Below are positions 20,401 to 23,373 of a stretch of DNA of 23,373 nt, piece by piece. Source of the DNA: a virus. Location of the stretch: positions 1-23,373 of IMG/VR virus record IMGVR_UViG_3300017763_000201; one strand, written 5' to 3'. Each line of letters starts with the position of its first letter. The stretch's first letter is position 1. The notes below the pieces were generated by a model. The model ran no database searches. It saw only the letters and a program-made list of their open reading frames with translations, and was not told the origin of the DNA. A program made the translations under genes and the position numbers.

Positions 20401-21252
20401 ATGGGTGAAGAGTGGACCAAGGATGCACTGCAAAAGTATGCCCTAGTGGTTGCTAGTGGTGTTACCAGTAAGTCTTACATGGCTGGACTACAACAGTTCA
20501 CTGACTTGTTTGCTGGTGACCCTAAAGCCTTTTACCGAATGGGTGCAGGACTAGCTAACAACCAAATCCCTTTGTCATCCTTACGTAATGAAATTGGTAA
20601 GATATTGAGTCCCGGTATGCGTGAACTTAGTTCTAGTTTTGCTGATCAAATCCGTAACCGTAACCAAGGGTTAGAACTGCTTGCTGGCAAACCTTTACCT
20701 ATTAAGTATGACATGCTCAGTGGTAAACCAATCAATGAGTGGGATCTACCTACCAAACTATTTAATGCTGTAAGTCCTATCCAATTCAATTTGGATGAGA
20801 CACCAGGCAGAAAGATGCTATTTGAAAGTCAGTATGACATGCGTATGTCAGTCATGTCTGCACCTTCTAATCCTCCCATCAGTCTTCGAGATAACGCAGT
20901 ACTTAGGTCTGAATTCCAGAAGTCTATGGGTAACCAAGGTTTAGACCTTAAGCTCAATAACTTAGCTGAACGTGAAGATGTACAGCTGTCAATGAAGCAG
21001 ATGAATGCTGACAGAGATAAAGGTGGTCCTTCAAAGATGGGTGAACCTATGGATTACCTACACAACCGACTGATCAAACGTGCATTCGATAGAGCACGTA
21101 AGAAGGCTTGGGCAGATATTGCTCAGGATCCACGTGTACAAGAACTGATTGAAGAGCAACGTGGTATTGATCGTCTTAACTACAACACTAAAACAGGCAA
21201 CCGCTCAGGACGCCAAGAAGCCTTGGAAAACTTACAAACTATGCACAAGTAA
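17464..21252 (+). CDS. Internal virion protein D, T7 gp16-like, without N-terminal transglycosylase
   Basis: The protein is 1262 aa (T7 gp16: 1318). Residues 1-60 are acidic and Gln-rich and contain no SLT motif. A long Ala/Gly-rich hydrophobic region spans about 141-191 and could insert into the inner membrane. The rest is helical and charged, with conserved-looking blocks such as GPKTPVRAIMGTSSATFLRPL (about 617-637) and KPFFLFARTSVNGLELMGKHTP (about 839-860). In T7, gp16 helps form the trans-envelope conduit and drives the first part of DNA entry. Size, position after gp15 and the membrane-active stretch support the call. A 300-aa reverse ORF within it is a shadow. The stop is followed directly by the tail fibre ATG. 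Confidence 0.9.
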   Translation: MNSFMPGIEVDADAVEQQADNLEQQLQDNATFVETLEQNEEEKATADKQEQEQLDDPRSDGVGFNVPDIAAETKAAVTGGLQDSISSGATLFERTGDMFNGEMAAAGDDYKPEWDPTGADGENKIVTNTWWGDFLRRAIHFGTMAGATVLAAKGIAALGIGAGVSAGAGWLAGGATTTLGKFGAASAVSAIGDLGSKYSQDDNALGVLRDRYGFIDTPISTKDTDHPAVMTVKNMVESMGIGTVMEGLGMLIKRGTKVKVKDVDGNVKEVPAEEVQLKEAAERSESIKEQVETRGKEQFNEEGFGAYKNQPISDPWQGSPTSTGKADVALEQLSRTRNEWGAEMGSTYSQTTPSELNRYVQSSGLPDDIIIKKAEELMSAPKFKEGMAAIKSGRATPKEIWGESIEMYTDIVQGREILDINKDEFLDRLMSDSYVKDGVELMNPSKIAATDLIVGSLMREARDLGMAGRELGDIADLGAKDGPAERLMDMMITLNTETHKARFDWSQSGKEIGVGVTRKPSKSLKREAKQILKDLKQESKESLYTMLQLANKDTDDSLMKSIFEYVSQSNDLRNFEDLESWAKKKLKGGEFNGRKETGKLIDELGKVMVNSVLSGPKTPVRAIMGTSSATFLRPLSTALGAALGGNGQVARASLANLNAMVQMIPEAFTIFKTKVNSNFAGDINSNPSRFIEQAKSTDAVEWELMAKFFESDKATKGQKGAWRAANVAKNINNNNLFTYSTKLMQATDDTFRVLMARGQARQMAMMEAMKNGTDITPKLMKEYEAKFQNQIIDSDGTIRTETDGGAALAYGTKEVTLTKQLDGFAAALDDAFQKTPWAKPFFLFARTSVNGLELMGKHTPIVNRLIKENQLISQATSQTLEDVAQYGIMNADQLANAKALMKGRVAIGYGVVSMASMAALSGNLRGNGPTDRQMRQVWKDAGWKPNTIKLGDVWVNYEAFEPFNIMLTTIADIADHSQLMGEEWTKDALQKYALVVASGVTSKSYMAGLQQFTDLFAGDPKAFYRMGAGLANNQIPLSSLRNEIGKILSPGMRELSSSFADQIRNRNQGLELLAGKPLPIKYDMLSGKPINEWDLPTKLFNAVSPIQFNLDETPGRKMLFESQYDMRMSVMSAPSNPPISLRDNAVLRSEFQKSMGNQGLDLKLNNLAEREDVQLSMKQMNADRDKGGPSKMGEPMDYLHNRLIKRAFDRARKKAWADIAQDPRVQELIEEQRGIDRLNYNTKTGNRSGRQEALENLQTMHK

Positions 21253-23373
21253 ATGGCTAACAACACATGCGCTCAACCCCCTGAGTTATATCAGGGTGAT
21301 GGATCAACAACTAAATTTAGCTTTCCATTTCAATACATCAAACCTGCAGACATTGCAGTTTTTCTTTGGAATGATCTCACAAATAAATATGATAAGTGTA
21401 CATTAGTTGATTCTAATGCTTGCACTGGACAACCAACTGAATACTACTTTGATAACTCCACACCAGTTGAGCTAACATTTTGTGTTGCTCCAGGTTTACC
21501 ACCTACTAACCGTCCTGATGACTTCAGCAATATAAGTATTGCAAGAGAGACTGACATTTGTCAGATGGTATCTTATTTCTATCCTGGTACGTCTATCCGT
21601 GCTCAGGATTTGAATAATGACTTTACTCAAATTCTACTTGCTATTCAGGATCTACCTGAACAAGTACGTAGGCTATTAGCTGAAGCAACTATTAGTGTAG
21701 ATCAAATTGAACCTCTTATCCGAGAGGTTGATATGGATGCAGCTACAGTATGGGATGACACTAGTCTTCCTACTAGTGGTGCTGCCAAACGATATTTTGA
21801 AAATCTTTATCAAACTCAAGAACCTACAGGTAGAGTTGAAAAAGGTAAAATTTGGTGGGATTCACAGCCAGACGGTACAACTCTTGTAAAAATGTGGACT
21901 GGTTCTGAATGGGATCCAGTTAAAATATATCCGACAATCAAAGAGTCTGATATGATCAACTCTACAAGTTGGGATGATACTACTATCCCAACGAGTGGAG
22001 CAAGCAAACGATATTTTGAAAATCTTTATCAATCAGAACCACCGGACCCTAATAAAAGGTATGAGCGAGGAAAGCTTTGGTATCAACGATACACAACCAA
22101 TCTAGGTAAAGAGATCCAAGCTTTTTCAATCTATGATGGTACTACTTGGCAGACAATTACAGCTGGCGAGGTAGTTCCCAATCCTTTTACACCACAAAGT
22201 ATTCTGTATGTTGATCCTCAAGGTGATGACAACAACCCTGGACGTAGACCTGACGAAGCATTTCGCACTATTAAACGTGCGGTAGAGGTCGCTAACACAG
22301 CAACGCCAGGCACAGTTTCGACTGTAAGTACAGCCACTTATGACAACGTTAGTGGCTTTGTCAATATCACAACAGCAGCTAACCATAATTTAATTAGTGG
22401 TATTACAGTTACGTTGTCTCCAATGCTTTGGAGTTGTACTGATGGACAGGCTCAATTCCCTAGTTCAAATAAACAGTTCAGAATTTCTTCAGTAACTAGT
22501 TCTACAACATTCAGAGTTTATGCAGGACCAACTGAAAAGGAACACACTTATGTCTCCGGTGGTGTAGTAACACCTAAGGATGCACGTCTAGGTGATGCCT
22601 ATACAGTCCGTTGTGCTCCTGGTGTCTACGCTGAGAAGTTCCCAATTCAAGTTCAAGCTAAGAACCTAGCCATCATTGGTAGTTCTTTGCGTAATACTTA
22701 CATTCACCCTGACATCAGTGGTGAAGCTGTAGCTGGACAGCAGGGCGGTGTTGATATTTATCCAGGCGAACTGAAGACCATGTTTGAGTTGGACAGTGGT
22801 TCCTATCTCACTGGATTCACCTTTGCTGGCTTGAAGAGTCTTGGAACTCGTGGCAATGGTGGCATTGACCCTGACCCAACCTATGGATTACCTCCACAAC
22901 AAGGCTGGGTAGCGTCTCATAGGCAAGGTGCATTCATTACTAAGTCGCCTTACATCCAAAACTGTACGCACTTCTCTGATCTTCAAACTGATAACGCCAA
23001 CTTTGACCCTAACTTCTTAGCCGGTGAAGGTGGTGATACAACATCAGGCCCATCAGGTGGTGGCATCCTTGTGGACGGAGAAAGAGTTGATGTTTCATCT
23101 CCTCTACGTTCCTTTGTTGTAGATAGTTTCACGCAGATTTCACTCGGTGGACCCGGTGTAACTTGTACCAACAATGGATATGCACAGCTTGTTTCCTTCT
23201 TCGGCACTTTCTGTTGGTATCACGCCAAATCTCTTAATGGTGGACAGCTTAACCTCAGCAACTGTACTTCTGACTTTGGTCAATATGCACTGATCGCTGA
23301 TGGTAAGTCTGCATCACCTATCTTCTCTGCTGCTCTTAAAGATGATGTAGCTGCTGGTGATCAATTTATTGAA
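21253..23373 (+). CDS. Tail fibre protein, T7 gp17-like N-terminus with beta-helix body (3' end outside window)
   Basis: The frame is open for 707 codons to the right edge. Residues 1-150 match the gp17 tail-attachment domain: ELYQGDGSTTKFSFPFQYI near the start and YPGTSIRAQDLNNDFTQIL near 118-136. Two copies of a 73-residue module follow (starting W167 and W240), each with a WDDT...PTSGA..KRYFENLYQ block and a G.(I/L)W...W strand pattern. From 317 the protein changes to YVDPQGDDNNPGRRPDEAFRTI, then APGVYAEKFPIQVQAKNLAIIGSS. This is a right-handed parallel beta-helix pattern like that of large virion proteins in T4-like cyanophages. It probably recognises or digests a surface glycan. It begins directly after the gp16 stop (TAAATG). 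Confidence 0.88.
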   Translation, partial: MANNTCAQPPELYQGDGSTTKFSFPFQYIKPADIAVFLWNDLTNKYDKCTLVDSNACTGQPTEYYFDNSTPVELTFCVAPGLPPTNRPDDFSNISIARETDICQMVSYFYPGTSIRAQDLNNDFTQILLAIQDLPEQVRRLLAEATISVDQIEPLIREVDMDAATVWDDTSLPTSGAAKRYFENLYQTQEPTGRVEKGKIWWDSQPDGTTLVKMWTGSEWDPVKIYPTIKESDMINSTSWDDTTIPTSGASKRYFENLYQSEPPDPNKRYERGKLWYQRYTTNLGKEIQAFSIYDGTTWQTITAGEVVPNPFTPQSILYVDPQGDDNNPGRRPDEAFRTIKRAVEVANTATPGTVSTVSTATYDNVSGFVNITTAANHNLISGITVTLSPMLWSCTDGQAQFPSSNKQFRISSVTSSTTFRVYAGPTEKEHTYVSGGVVTPKDARLGDAYTVRCAPGVYAEKFPIQVQAKNLAIIGSSLRNTYIHPDISGEAVAGQQGGVDIYPGELKTMFELDSGSYLTGFTFAGLKSLGTRGNGGIDPDPTYGLPPQQGWVASHRQGAFITKSPYIQNCTHFSDLQTDNANFDPNFLAGEGGDTTSGPSGGGILVDGERVDVSSPLRSFVVDSFTQISLGGPGVTCTNNGYAQLVSFFGTFCWYHAKSLNGGQLNLSNCTSDFGQYALIADGKSASPIFSAALKDDVAAGDQFIE
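21786..21813 (+). repeat. Direct repeat copy 1 in tail fibre gene (28 bp)
   Basis: A 28-bp stretch is identical to 22005-22032. It encodes KRYFENLYQ plus part of the preceding codon. The copies are 219 bp apart, exactly 73 codons, and lie in the same frame. Confidence 0.9.
22005..22032 (+). repeat. Direct repeat copy 2 in tail fibre gene (28 bp)
   Basis: This is the second copy of the 28-bp repeat. Flanking bases differ while the encoded module is conserved, so the identity is either recent gene conversion or strong constraint. Confidence 0.9.

Overview
This window is a near-continuous, single-strand (+) stretch of late genes from a T7-like marine cyanophage (cyanopodovirus). Two lines of sequence evidence support this. 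First, the virion genes lie in T7 order: portal, scaffold, major capsid, tail tube A, tail tube B, internal virion proteins 13-16, tail fibre. Second, there are two photosynthesis genes, a complete psbA (photosystem II D1) and an hli (high-light-inducible) gene. The host is therefore probably a marine Synechococcus or Prochlorococcus. Both ends are cut: the left edge lies inside a diiron ribonucleotide-reductase-like gene and the right edge lies inside the tail fibre gene.

Layout. 1-1079: end of the ferritin-like/RNR gene and two small conserved-looking genes. 1072-3620: portal, a small overlapping ORF, and the scaffold. 3620-8466: a roughly 4.8-kb accessory block inserted between scaffold and capsid. 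It contains hli, a Lys/Cys mini-protein, an RlpA-like glycan hydrolase, a small unknown, two collagen-like proteins (the second with a C1q/TNF-like C-terminal domain), a terminator, psbA, a small unknown, a small membrane protein, a C39-like cysteine peptidase, a membrane-anchored coiled-coil protein and a 51-aa protein. 8467-8621: a gene-free, highly structured leader with a tRNA-like T-arm, two perfect palindromes and a hairpin plus T-run. 8622-10062: major capsid protein, two short ORFs and a strong UUCG terminator, equivalent in position to T7 T-phi. 10092-23373: tail tube A and B, the 13-14-15-16 internal core genes and the start of a large beta-helix tail fibre.

How the genes work together. 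The portal, scaffold and capsid build the head, gp11/gp12 build the tail tube, and gp14-gp16 form the ejectable core. Here the peptidoglycan-cutting domain sits at the C-terminus of gp15, not at the N-terminus of gp16 as in T7. The tail fibre and perhaps the collagen-like proteins make cell contact. hli and psbA would sustain host photosynthesis during infection. The RlpA-like enzyme, the C39-like peptidase and the small membrane proteins on both sides of psbA are the best lysis candidates in the window.

Most junctions are overlapping (TAATG, ATGA) or zero-gap (TAAATG), so translation is tightly coupled. Many starts between 4.2 and 10.1 kb have AT-rich leaders without a Shine-Dalgarno sequence. 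Three hairpin/T-run elements (5884, 8584, 10036) divide the block into transcription units. No convincing promoter, CRISPR array, insertion sequence, integrase or reverse-strand gene was seen.
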